Source of the DNA: an uncultured Fretibacterium sp.
GTDB lineage: Bacteria; Synergistota; Synergistia; Synergistales; Aminobacteriaceae
DNA: 44,962 nucleotides
Reading direction: 5' to 3'
NCBI RefSeq assembly: GCF_963548695.1
Contig: NZ_CAUUWA010000014.1
Coordinates: forward strand, 1-44,962
Below are positions 22,534 through 31,885 of the stretch, piece by piece (within the stretch, counting starts at the first letter, position 1; each line of letters begins with the position of its first letter). Under the pieces are notes generated by a model. That model searched no databases and was not told the DNA's origin. It saw nothing but the letters and a program-made list of their open reading frames with translations. A program made the translations under genes and the position numbers.

Positions 22534-22771
22534 CTCGTTTCCTCCTCGAACTCTACACGAAGCCGACTCTTTTTTCCAAAGGACGGCACCCGTAGTTTTT
22601 CAGTTTTCTAACTTATTGCTCGGCAGCGAAAGAGGACACTCCTGCAAGGGAGGCGACCCTGCGGGACACAAAGAAATCTCCCCGGAATAGTGGCAGGGGG
22701 GCCATCCGGGGAAAACTCCAACCGTCACGCCGGGCCGATCTTGCTCAAAGCATCGCACTTCGCGAGCTTCT
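22534..22771 (-). promoter_or_regulatory. Structured 5' leader of rplM-rpsI
   Basis: The transcript would run about 230 nt before rplM. It holds a strong hairpin with 8-bp arms TCCCCGGA (22679-22686) and TCCGGGGA (22705-22712), and an inner TGGC/GCCA extension. A second hairpin built on GCAAGGG/CCCTGC lies near 22643-22662. Ribosomal-protein leaders that bind L13 are known in several bacteria, but I cannot match this one to a known consensus. Confidence 0.45.
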
Positions 22772-22801
22772 ATTGTATACGAACCCTGTGGTCGTTCGCA
22801 A
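22772..22801 (-). promoter_or_regulatory. Promoter of rplM-rpsI
   Basis: On the minus strand TTGCGA (22796-22801) and TACAAT (22772-22777) are 18 bp apart. Confidence 0.6.
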
Positions 22802-22834
22802 GTACTCCCGTCAAACCCGTTGTTTTTTCGCCGG

Positions 22835-23056
22835 CTAATGCACCAAGGCAAGAGCAAGGGAGGTCAGCATGAACAAGGCGGCCAGGACGACGGTGATCTT
22901 GGTCAGCCCGGAAAAACGCTGCCATTGCCCCACGTCCGCCTGGGTTCCACCCCCGAATACCCCCGCAAAGCCGCCTTCCTTGCGATGCTGAGCCAACACG
23001 ATCATCATCAGCACTACGGAGACCACGATATGCACCAGAGAAAGCAAAGTCCGCAC
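22835..23056 (-). CDS. secG: Protein translocase subunit SecG
   Basis: The protein is 73 residues from a GTG start at 23056. It has two hydrophobic helices (L-L-S-L-V-H-I-V-V-S-V-V-L-M-M-I-V-L-A and I-T-V-V-L-A-A-L-F-M-L-T-S-L-A-L-A), separated by Q-H-R-K-E-G-G-F-A-G-V-F-G-G-G. This is the hallmark SecG loop (L-x-Q-x-x-K-x-G-G-L-x-G-x-F-G-G). SecG assists SecYE during SecA-driven export. AGGAGG lies nine bases before the GTG; the longer frame from 23089 overlaps that ribosome site and is unlikely. Confidence 0.93.
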   Translation of the reverse strand: MRTLLSLVHIVVSVVLMMIVLAQHRKEGGFAGVFGGGTQADVGQWQRFSGLTKITVVLAALFMLTSLALALVH

Positions 23057-23363
23057 CAGAAAATTCCTCCTCGTCCCAGGGACACACAATTATTTTCCGC
23101 CACCTAAGCCCGGAGACACGGGCAGAAACTATCTCAAGATATCCAAGGCTACCCCTGAATCCCCATGCTCATGTCAACACCATATCAATCATTTATTCTA
23201 TCATATGTAAAGGATAATAGGGTTATTCCAACTCGGGTAAGATTCGAGGAGAGGTTAGCCAGGCTTGCATACTCTTGTGTACCTGTATACAGACCCTTAC
23301 AGAAATGGGGACGACCTTCTTTGCGGTCGTCCCCGGTCATGCGGGGGGCGAGAAAACGGTTCG
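23057..23363. other. Intergenic region between clpB and secG
   Basis: No gene is visible. It holds the clpB terminator and, on the minus strand, a possible secG promoter with TTTACA and TGATAT 18 bp apart at about 23187-23216. Confidence 0.45.
23300..23334 (-). terminator. Terminator of clpB
   Basis: GGGGACGACC (23307-23316) and GGTCGTCCCC (23325-23334) form a perfect 10-bp stem with an 8-nt loop. On the minus strand ATTTCTGT follows, a weak U-tract. Confidence 0.6.
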
Positions 23364-26021
<2,658 letters not shown>

Positions 26022-26044
26022 AGCGATTCCTCCTCGAAAGGATA

Positions 26045-26061
26045 TCTGACCAATTATGACC
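26045..26061 (-). promoter_or_regulatory. CtsR-like heptad direct repeat at clpB
   Basis: On the minus strand GGTCATA-ATT-GGTCAGA lies 2 bp downstream of the -10 box, over the expected transcription start. The CtsR operator of Firmicutes is a direct repeat of (A/G)GTCAAA with a 3-bp spacer; here 12 of 14 heptad positions match. It is most likely a heat-shock repressor site. Confidence 0.65.
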
Positions 26062-26063
26062 AA

Positions 26064-26092
26064 ATTATAGATTCGCGCCCGCGTCGGTGCAA
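26064..26092 (-). promoter_or_regulatory. Promoter of clpB
   Basis: On the minus strand TTGCAC (26087-26092) and a consensus TATAAT (26064-26069) are 17 bp apart. Confidence 0.7.
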
Positions 26093-26135
26093 TACGTCGT
26101 TTGCCGTATTAAGGCCCCTTAAATGCGCCTCCGCT

Positions 26136-26163
26136 TTGACTTTTGCCCGAGATGCGATAAACT
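26136..26163 (+). promoter_or_regulatory. Possible promoter of the sugar/glycan operon
   Basis: TTGACT and TAAACT are 16 bp apart. They are divergent from the clpB promoter and about 140 bp before the first glycan gene. Confidence 0.45.
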
Positions 26164-26304
26164 TTGAAAAAAGCGAATGAAGATGAAAATTGCACGGCAG
26201 CCTCACCGGAGGATTTTTCTGCAAGGCTGCGGAATACAGGGGGCGCTGAACCGAGGCCGCCCATTTCCAATTCAAAACGAGTTTAAGACGAGGTGATCCC
26301 TCTG

Positions 26305-27462
26305 ATGCCGCAGGAACGTATTTATCTCTCCCCGCCCCACATGAGCGGGGATGAGATCGTCAAGATAAATGAGGCATTCGCCTCGAACTGGATTGCACCG
26401 CTGGGGCCCCACGTCGAGGCGTTCGAGCGGGAGACCGCCGAACTGACGGGCGTCCGGTCCGCACTGGCCCTCTCGTCGGGGACGGCGGCCCTGCATCTGG
26501 CCGCGGAGCTGCTGGGCGTGGGGACCGGAGATCTGGTCCTCTGCTCCTCGTTCACCTTCGCGGCGTCCGTCGCGCCTTTCTTCCACAAGGGGGCGGAGTG
26601 CGCCTTCGTCGACTCCGAGCCCGAGTCCTGGAACATGAGTCCGCAGGCGCTCGAGCGGGCGCTTGCCGAGACGTCGGCGCAGGGGCGTCCTCCCAAGGCC
26701 GTCGTCCTGGTGGACCTCTACGGCCAGAGCTGCGACATGGACCCCCTGCTGGAACTTTGCGGGCATTACCGCGTGCCCGTCGTGGAGGACTCCGCGGAGG
26801 CGATGGGGTCCCTCTACAAGGGACGCAGGTCCGGCTCCTTCGGGGCCTTCGGCGTCTTCTCCTACAACGGCAACAAGATCGTCACGACCTCGGGCGGGGG
26901 GATGCTGCTCTCCGACGACGCCGAGGCGATCGAGAGGGCACGCTTTCTCGCCACACAGGCGCGCGACCCCGCCCCCTGGTATCAGCACACGGTTCTGGGG
27001 TGGAACTACCGTCTGAGCAACGTCCTGGCGGCGATCGGGCGGGGGCAGATGCTCCATCTCGACGAGCGCGTCGCCGCCCGGAGGCGCATGTTCGGCCGCT
27101 ACGCCGAGACGCTGGGGACCATCGAGGGCGTGCGCTTCATGCCGGAGCCCTCATGGAGCCGCTCCAGCCGTTGGCTCACGGCCCTGACCCTGGAGGAGCC
27201 CCTCCGCGTCCCGCCCCTCGCCGTGCTGGATCGCCTGGCGTCCCGGAACATCGAGGGGCGCCCGCTATGGAAGCCCATGCACCTCCAGCCCGTGTTCAAG
27301 GGCGCGCGCTACTGGCCGCACGAGGAGGGGCGCGACGTCTGCGCGGAGCTCTTCTCCCGCGGGCTCTGCCTGCCCTCGGGCTCCGGGATGACGGAGACGC
27401 AGCAGGACCGCGTGACCGAGGCCGTGCTGGAGGCGCTCCGCGCGGTCCCGACCGGATGCTGA
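26305..27462 (+). CDS. DegT/DnrJ/EryC1-family sugar aminotransferase (PglE-like)
   Basis: This 385-residue PLP enzyme is of the nucleotide-sugar aminotransferase family. SSGTAALHLAAELLGVGTGD is the cofactor-binding region. DLYGQSCDMDPLLELC and VVEDSAEAMGS contain the conserved Asp that holds the PLP ring. FSYNGNKIVTTSGGGML carries the Schiff-base lysine. The start M-P-Q-E-R-I-Y-L-S-P-P-H-M-S-G-D-E is typical of PglE/LegC-type enzymes that aminate UDP-4-keto-6-deoxy-GlcNAc. The order with the next three genes supports a bacillosamine-type route. The ATG at 26305 has GAGGTG nine bases upstream; a GTG at 26293 is also possible. Confidence 0.87.
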   Translation: MPQERIYLSPPHMSGDEIVKINEAFASNWIAPLGPHVEAFERETAELTGVRSALALSSGTAALHLAAELLGVGTGDLVLCSSFTFAASVAPFFHKGAECAFVDSEPESWNMSPQALERALAETSAQGRPPKAVVLVDLYGQSCDMDPLLELCGHYRVPVVEDSAEAMGSLYKGRRSGSFGAFGVFSYNGNKIVTTSGGGMLLSDDAEAIERARFLATQARDPAPWYQHTVLGWNYRLSNVLAAIGRGQMLHLDERVAARRRMFGRYAETLGTIEGVRFMPEPSWSRSSRWLTALTLEEPLRVPPLAVLDRLASRNIEGRPLWKPMHLQPVFKGARYWPHEEGRDVCAELFSRGLCLPSGSGMTETQQDRVTEAVLEALRAVPTGC

Positions 27463-28052
27463 AGCGTCTTCTGGACATTGTAGGGGCCCTTTTGGGCCTG
27501 CTCCTTCTGTCCCCCGTGTTTCTGGGGATAACGCTGGCGGTCCGGCGCCGCATGGGGCCGCCGGCGCTTTTCTCGCAGCTACGCGCCGGACTTGGAGGAC
27601 GGCCCTTCCGGCTCTACAAGTTCCGCTCCATGACGGACGCGCGGGACGGGGACGGCTCGCTCCTGCCCGACGCCGACCGGCTGACGCCCCTGGGCGTTTT
27701 TCTGAGGCGCACCAGCCTGGACGAGCTGCCGCAGCTCTGGAACGTCCTGTGCGGGGCCATGAGCCTGGTGGGGCCGCGGCCGCTGCTTCTGGAATACGTG
27801 CCCCTCTACGACGAGCGTCAGAGAAAGCGCCTCTCCGTCAAACCGGGGATCACGGGCTGGGCGCAGATCAACGGACGGAACGCCCTGACGTGGGAGGAGA
27901 AGTTCGAGCTGGACGTCTGGTACGTGGAGCACCGTTCACTCCGGCTGGACCTGAAGATTCTGGCGGCAACGGCATGGAAGGTCCTGAGGCGCGAGGGCAT
28001 CTCCGCGCCCGGGGCGGCGACCATGCCGCCGTTCCGGGGAACAGTGAGGTGA
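27456..28052 (+). CDS. Undecaprenyl-phosphate sugar phosphotransferase (PglC-like)
   Basis: This 198-residue protein is a small monotopic phosphoglycosyl transferase that starts glycan assembly on the lipid carrier. An N-terminal hydrophobic hairpin (residues 5-30) precedes L-Y-K-F-R-S-M. Then come R-R-T-S-L-D-E-L-P-Q-L-W-N-V-L, with the catalytic Asp-Glu pair, M-S-L-V-G-P-R-P, and K-P-G-I-T-G-W-A-Q-I-N-G-R. It has no large N-terminal membrane region, so it is the PglC rather than the WbaP form. It overlaps the aminotransferase stop by 7 bp. It probably transfers an amino-deoxy sugar phosphate. Confidence 0.92.
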   Translation: MLKRLLDIVGALLGLLLLSPVFLGITLAVRRRMGPPALFSQLRAGLGGRPFRLYKFRSMTDARDGDGSLLPDADRLTPLGVFLRRTSLDELPQLWNVLCGAMSLVGPRPLLLEYVPLYDERQRKRLSVKPGITGWAQINGRNALTWEEKFELDVWYVEHRSLRLDLKILAATAWKVLRREGISAPGAATMPPFRGTVR

Positions 28053-28056
28053 AACC

Positions 28057-28719
28057 ATGCGCGATTTAATCGTTTATGGGGCCGGAGGACTGGGACGGGA
28101 GATCGCGGAGGTCGTCCGCCGCATTAATGAACGGCATTACATCTGGAATTTCTTGGGATTTGCGGACGATTCCTTTCGCCCCGGTCCCATCTGGCGAACC
28201 TATAAAATCTTAGGGGGTATCGATTTCATCAGGGATTTCCAAGGTTCTCTGGACGTCGTCCTGGGAATCTGCGTGCCGCAAGTGAAAAAAAAGCTCTGCG
28301 AAGAGCTTGAACGGCTTTCACATGTTAACCTCCCCAACATAATAGATCCTACGGCGGAGATAACCAATCCTGCCGGTCTCGGCGATGGGACCGTAATTTT
28401 TCCTATGTGCTTCGTCTCCGTAAACGTGACCTTGGGGCGTTGCGTTTACCTCAACACGGGCGCCTATATTGCTCATGACTCTTTTGTAGGCGATTTCAGC
28501 TCGATTATGCCACACTCCAGCATCTCTGGAAACGTCCATATCGGAGAGGAGACGTTGATCGGCGCCGGGGCATCCATTTTACAGGGAAGGACCGTTGGAG
28601 CCCGTTCCACCGTAGGCATGGGCGGCGTCGTCATTCGTGATGTTCCAGACGGCTGTACCGTTGTCGGAAATCCAGCAAGAACGTTATCCCCTTGCCCCAT
28701 ACCCAACCCGGACGTTTAG
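28057..28719 (+). CDS. Sugar O/N-acetyltransferase with left-handed beta helix (PglD/NeuD family)
   Basis: The protein has 220 residues. An N-terminal Rossmann-like part (LIVYGAGGLGREIAEVV) binds the UDP-sugar. A hexapeptide-repeat beta helix follows (I-I-D-P-T-A-E-I, G-D-G-T-V-I-F-P-M-C-F, H-I-G-E-E-T-L-I-G-A-G-A-S-I-L) and ends V-V-G-N-P-A-R-T-L. The His in Y-I-A-H-D-S-F-V-G-D-F is the likely catalytic base. PglD acetylates the 4-amino group made by PglE, which fits the order. The DNA is noticeably less GC-rich than both neighbours, suggesting a separate origin. It starts 4 bp after the previous stop. Confidence 0.9.
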   Translation: MRDLIVYGAGGLGREIAEVVRRINERHYIWNFLGFADDSFRPGPIWRTYKILGGIDFIRDFQGSLDVVLGICVPQVKKKLCEELERLSHVNLPNIIDPTAEITNPAGLGDGTVIFPMCFVSVNVTLGRCVYLNTGAYIAHDSFVGDFSSIMPHSSISGNVHIGEETLIGAGASILQGRTVGARSTVGMGGVVIRDVPDGCTVVGNPARTLSPCPIPNPDV

Positions 28720-28729
28720 GAGGATACTT

Positions 28730-29851
28730 ATGCCGAAACTCTTGATCGTCACCACCGTAGCCGCAACGCTCAGGGCCTTTCTGCTGCCCTACGCCCGCCA
28801 CTTCAGGGATCTGGGCTGGCGCGTGGACGCCCTGTCGCGGGACTCGGAATCCTGCGCGGAGTGCCGGGAGACCTTCGACGCCTGTCACGAGGTCCCCTTT
28901 TCCCGAAAGCCCTGGGCGCTCCGCGGCGTGCGCCGGATGAACGGCGCGATCCGCAGCCTCGTCCTCCGTGAGGGGTACGACATCGTGCACGTCCACACAC
29001 CGGTGGCCTCCTTCGTGACGCGCACGGCGCTGGGCTGGCTGCCCGCGGAACGGCGTCCGAAGATCGTCTACACGGCGCACGGGTTCCACTTCCACAGCGG
29101 CGGCTCGCCCCTGAAAAACCGCCTCTACCTGGAGCTGGAGCGCCGAGCGGCGCGTCGGACGGACCATCTGATCGTCATCAACGAGGAGGACCGCCGGGCC
29201 GCCCTGGAACACGCCCTCGTCCCTCCGGAGAGGCTGACCTGCCTTCCGGGCATCGGACTGGACCTGGCGAGATGGTCCCGGAAATCCGTCTCGATGGCCG
29301 GAGTATGCGGGCTTTACGAGGAGCTCGGGCTCGGCCGGGAGGACGAGCTCTTCCTCATGGTGGCGGAGTTCAACCCGGGCAAGCGGCACCGGGACGCCCT
29401 GAACGCTCTGGCCAAGACCGGACGGAGGGACTTTCATCTCGCCCTCGCCGGCAGGGGGCCGCTCGAGGACGAGATGAAGGCCCTTGCCGAGAGGCTCGGG
29501 ATCTCCCGGCAGGTCCACTTCCTGGGGCAGCGTTCCGACATTCCCCTGCTGATGCTGGCCTCACGGGCGACCATCCTCCCCTCGGAACGGGAGGGGCTGA
29601 ACCGGAGCCTCATGGAGTCCATCGCCCTGGGCATCCCGGTCCTGGGTGCGGATGTGCGTGGCATACGCGATCTCGTCACCGACTCCTCCCTCGGTGCGCT
29701 CTACCCTGTCGGCAACTCCGCGGCCCTGGCGGCGATCATGCTCGTCGCGGCGGCCGCACCCTCCGAGTTCCATCCCCTCCCCGACCCCCGCTGGGACCTC
29801 GGCAACCTTCTGAAGGAGCACGAGAGGATCTACTCCGAACTGCTCGGATAG
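28730..29851 (+). CDS. GT4-family glycosyltransferase (PglA-like)
   Basis: This 373-residue protein has the GT-B fold. The N-terminal half has M-P-K-L-L-I-V-T-T-V-A-A-T-L and Y-T-A-H-G-F-H-F-H, a stretch shared by PglA and related enzymes. The C-terminal half has FNPGKRHRDAL and P-S-E-R-E-G-L-N-R-S-L-M-E-S-I-A-L-G-I-P-V-L-G, the E-x7-E donor-binding motif. PglA adds GalNAc to lipid-linked bacillosamine. The ATG at 28730 has AGGAGG six bases upstream; the frame continues upstream into pglD but has no other ribosome site. It is the last gene of the operon. Confidence 0.9.
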   Translation: MPKLLIVTTVAATLRAFLLPYARHFRDLGWRVDALSRDSESCAECRETFDACHEVPFSRKPWALRGVRRMNGAIRSLVLREGYDIVHVHTPVASFVTRTALGWLPAERRPKIVYTAHGFHFHSGGSPLKNRLYLELERRAARRTDHLIVINEEDRRAALEHALVPPERLTCLPGIGLDLARWSRKSVSMAGVCGLYEELGLGREDELFLMVAEFNPGKRHRDALNALAKTGRRDFHLALAGRGPLEDEMKALAERLGISRQVHFLGQRSDIPLLMLASRATILPSEREGLNRSLMESIALGIPVLGADVRGIRDLVTDSSLGALYPVGNSAALAAIMLVAAAAPSEFHPLPDPRWDLGNLLKEHERIYSELLG

Positions 29852-29939
29852 CTCGGAAGCGTATTCCCCCAGGCCTTTTTCTCCCAAGTCTCCTTCCTGC
29901 GGCTGGTGACTTTTCCACAGAGATGGAGTATCGTTAAGA

Positions 29940-29987
29940 GGCTCCCCTCCCGTCCGAACAGGAGCGGGCGGAGGGGGCCCGTTTTTT
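29940..29987 (+). terminator. Terminator after the glycan operon
   Basis: CCCCTCC (29944-29950) pairs with GGAGGGG (29970-29976), extended by GGC/GCC with one bulge, and CCGTTTTTTATC follows. Confidence 0.6.
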
Positions 29988-30025
29988 ATCTTTCACGTCT
30001 TTTATCTTACAAAGGGGGTTTCATC

Positions 30026-30535
30026 ATGTACGAGAGGACCATGAAGGACCTGCAGGAGGGTTTCGCCGGCGAGTCGATGGCCAACAGGAAGTACCTGGCC
30101 TTCGCGGATCAGGCGAACAAAGAGGGGTATCCCGGCGTCGCGAAGATGTTCCGTGCCATCGCCTCCGCGGAGACGGTGCACGCGACCGCCCATTTCCGTA
30201 CCATGGATGGGGTCGGCGATACGGCCAGCAACCTGAAGGCCGCCCTGGATGGGGAGACCTACGAGTTCTCCACCATGTATCCCGGATTCATCGAGGATGC
30301 CGAGGCCGAGAGTCACGCGGCCGCAAAGCGGAGCTTCCACCTCGCCAATGAGGCGGAGAAGGTTCACGGCGGGCTTTACAAGAAGGCCCTGGAGGGACTT
30401 GCCGCTCTCAAGGGCAAGGACGCCGACTGGTACCTCTGCCCCATCTGCGGCTTCGTCCACGAGGGGTCGGCCCCGGATGTCTGCCCGATCTGCAAGGCCA
30501 AGGGGAGCGTATTCGTGAAGAACCCCGCGTGCTGA
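30026..30535 (+). CDS. rbr: Rubrerythrin
   Basis: This 169-residue peroxidase of anaerobes reduces hydrogen peroxide. The N-terminal diiron ferritin-like domain supplies Glu/His ligands (E-S-M-A-N-R-K-Y, A-S-A-E-T-V-H-A, E-A-E-S-H-A-A-A-K-R, E-A-E-K-V-H). The C-terminal rubredoxin domain has two C-P-I-C knuckles, in Y-L-C-P-I-C-G-F-V-H-E-G and V-C-P-I-C-K-A-K-G. The ATG at 30026 follows AAAGGGGG by seven bases. It is flanked by terminators on both sides and is thus a single gene. Its presence points to an anaerobe that meets oxygen. Confidence 0.96.
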   Translation: MYERTMKDLQEGFAGESMANRKYLAFADQANKEGYPGVAKMFRAIASAETVHATAHFRTMDGVGDTASNLKAALDGETYEFSTMYPGFIEDAEAESHAAAKRSFHLANEAEKVHGGLYKKALEGLAALKGKDADWYLCPICGFVHEGSAPDVCPICKAKGSVFVKNPAC

Positions 30536-30560
30536 TCTACGGCCGCAATAGCTGCATGCA

Positions 30561-30608
30561 AATACGGCGGCCTCCTCGGGAAGAGGGAAGCCGCCGTATT
30601 TTATTTAT
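30561..30608. terminator. Bidirectional terminator between rubrerythrin and the DHH gene
   Basis: AATACGGCGGC (30561-30571) and GCCGCCGTATT (30590-30600) form a perfect 11-bp stem followed by TTATTTATT. Confidence 0.85.
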
Positions 30609-30627
30609 TGGAATGCCCGGGGACGGA

Positions 30628-31584
30628 TCAAAATTCCTCGAGGCCGGCTATATTCAGCATCTGCCAGTTCTGGGAGTTGATCTCCTCGAGGATCTCGCTC
30701 AACACCCTGTCCGCATCCTCGAAGGGAACCTGGCACGTTCCCACCCGGCGATGCCCGCCACCGCCGTACTTTAGCATCAGCTTGCCCACATCCACGGTGG
30801 CCGTCCGGTTCAGGATGCTGTATCCTACGGAGAAGACGCAATTTTTCCCCTCCCTACCGTCGAAAACGCGCACCGAGACGTTCTGGTCCGGATAGAGCGC
30901 GTAGATGATATGCCGGTTCCCCACATAGGTCTCGTCTATTCCGCGAAGGTCCGTGACGACGGCGGCCCCCTCGGTATGGGAATGATCCTTCATCATCTTC
31001 TCAAAGGGCTCACGGTGGGCCTCGTAGAGGCGCACCCGCTCCTGGAGATCCTCGAGCTGCATGATCTCGTCGATCGGCATGACCAGAAGATGATCGATCA
31101 GGCAATCCATCAGCTGATAATTGGAGATGCGGAAGTCGCGGTAGCGCCCAAAGCCGGTCCTGGGGTCCATGATGAAGGAAAGGAGGACCATCCCCTGTGG
31201 GTCCAGGACCTCCTCCCTGGAAAAGTGGGCGGAGTCGCACTTGTCGGCATCCACCACCATATCGTCAAAACGGGCAAGGCGTCCCTTGGCCCCACCGTAA
31301 TATTCGTAGATGACCCGCGCACAGCTGGGGGCGGGCCAGGAGGCGCCGACGTACTTGTACTGATGCATCAGTCCTCGCACATCCTCGCTGGTGTGGTGGT
31401 CGAACCACATGCCGCAGCCCGGGGCATAGGGAATGTTCACCAGGATATCGTTGGTCGTGACGTCGATAAGTCCATCCTGCATGTCTTTGGGATGAACGAA
31501 CAGTTTTTCGTCAAAAAGATTCAGGTCCTTGAGAAGTACCGCACACATCAATCCGTCGAAATCGGATCGGGTCAGAAGCCGCAT
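30628..31584 (-). CDS. DHH-family phosphoesterase
   Basis: This 318-residue protein has an N-terminal metal site (T-R-S-D-F-D-G-L-M-C-A-V-L-L and G-M-W-F-D-H-H-T-S, the DHH motif), followed by V-V-D-A-D-K-C-D-S-A. The C-terminal DHHA1-like domain has the nucleotide-binding loop Y-G-G-G-G-H-R-R-V-G. Family members hydrolyse nanoRNA, pAp or cyclic dinucleotide products, and some act on polyphosphate. I cannot choose among these. The ATG has GGAGGTG upstream. A perfect 16-bp palindrome lies 22 bp before the start, and no partner gene is adjacent. Confidence 0.88.
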   Translation of the reverse strand: MRLLTRSDFDGLMCAVLLKDLNLFDEKLFVHPKDMQDGLIDVTTNDILVNIPYAPGCGMWFDHHTSEDVRGLMHQYKYVGASWPAPSCARVIYEYYGGAKGRLARFDDMVVDADKCDSAHFSREEVLDPQGMVLLSFIMDPRTGFGRYRDFRISNYQLMDCLIDHLLVMPIDEIMQLEDLQERVRLYEAHREPFEKMMKDHSHTEGAAVVTDLRGIDETYVGNRHIIYALYPDQNVSVRVFDGREGKNCVFSVGYSILNRTATVDVGKLMLKYGGGGHRRVGTCQVPFEDADRVLSEILEEINSQNWQMLNIAGLEEF

Positions 31585-31885
31585 CCCGGTTCACCTCCGC
31601 AAAAATGGCAGGAGCTCCTGCCTTCGTTGCATTCCAGCGCAGATAAGTACGACAAAAATGAGGATTTTACCCTACGCCTTGCAGAGGTTGGGAACAAGAA
31701 ACCACGGCAACGCGTTTCATCTTTCCTTGCTGAACGTCAAGTGCACGCTGAACGTCATCGAGTGCACGCAGGGCATTGCCGCAAAACACAAAGAACCCTT
31801 TCGAGGTCGGCCAGCCCCGAATACTTCAATCCCCCGCTTCCTTCCATTTTAACTCAAAAAAGTCTGGAACGAAAGATATCGGGCT
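31585..31885. other. Intergenic region between the DHH and M20 genes
   Basis: No gene is visible. It contains the palindrome GGCAGGAGCTCCTGCC (31607-31622). It also holds a near-tandem pair of GCTGAACGTCA units, each followed by GTGCACG, at about 31731-31771. Confidence 0.55.
31607..31622. promoter_or_regulatory. Perfect 16-bp palindrome upstream of the DHH gene
   Basis: GGCAGGAGCTCCTGCC is fully self-complementary and sits 22 bp before the DHH start, next to the ribosome site. It is a candidate operator. Confidence 0.4.

Noticed and set aside
22600..22857. An 85-codon minus-strand ORF in the rplM leader
   Set aside because: It overlaps the secG end, the promoter and the hairpins. The structured leader explains the region better.
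26177..26296. A 39-codon upstream ORF before the PglE-like gene, with its stop overlapping the alternative GTG start
   Set aside because: It has no ribosome site and no repeated or regulatory codons. The overlap is probably chance.
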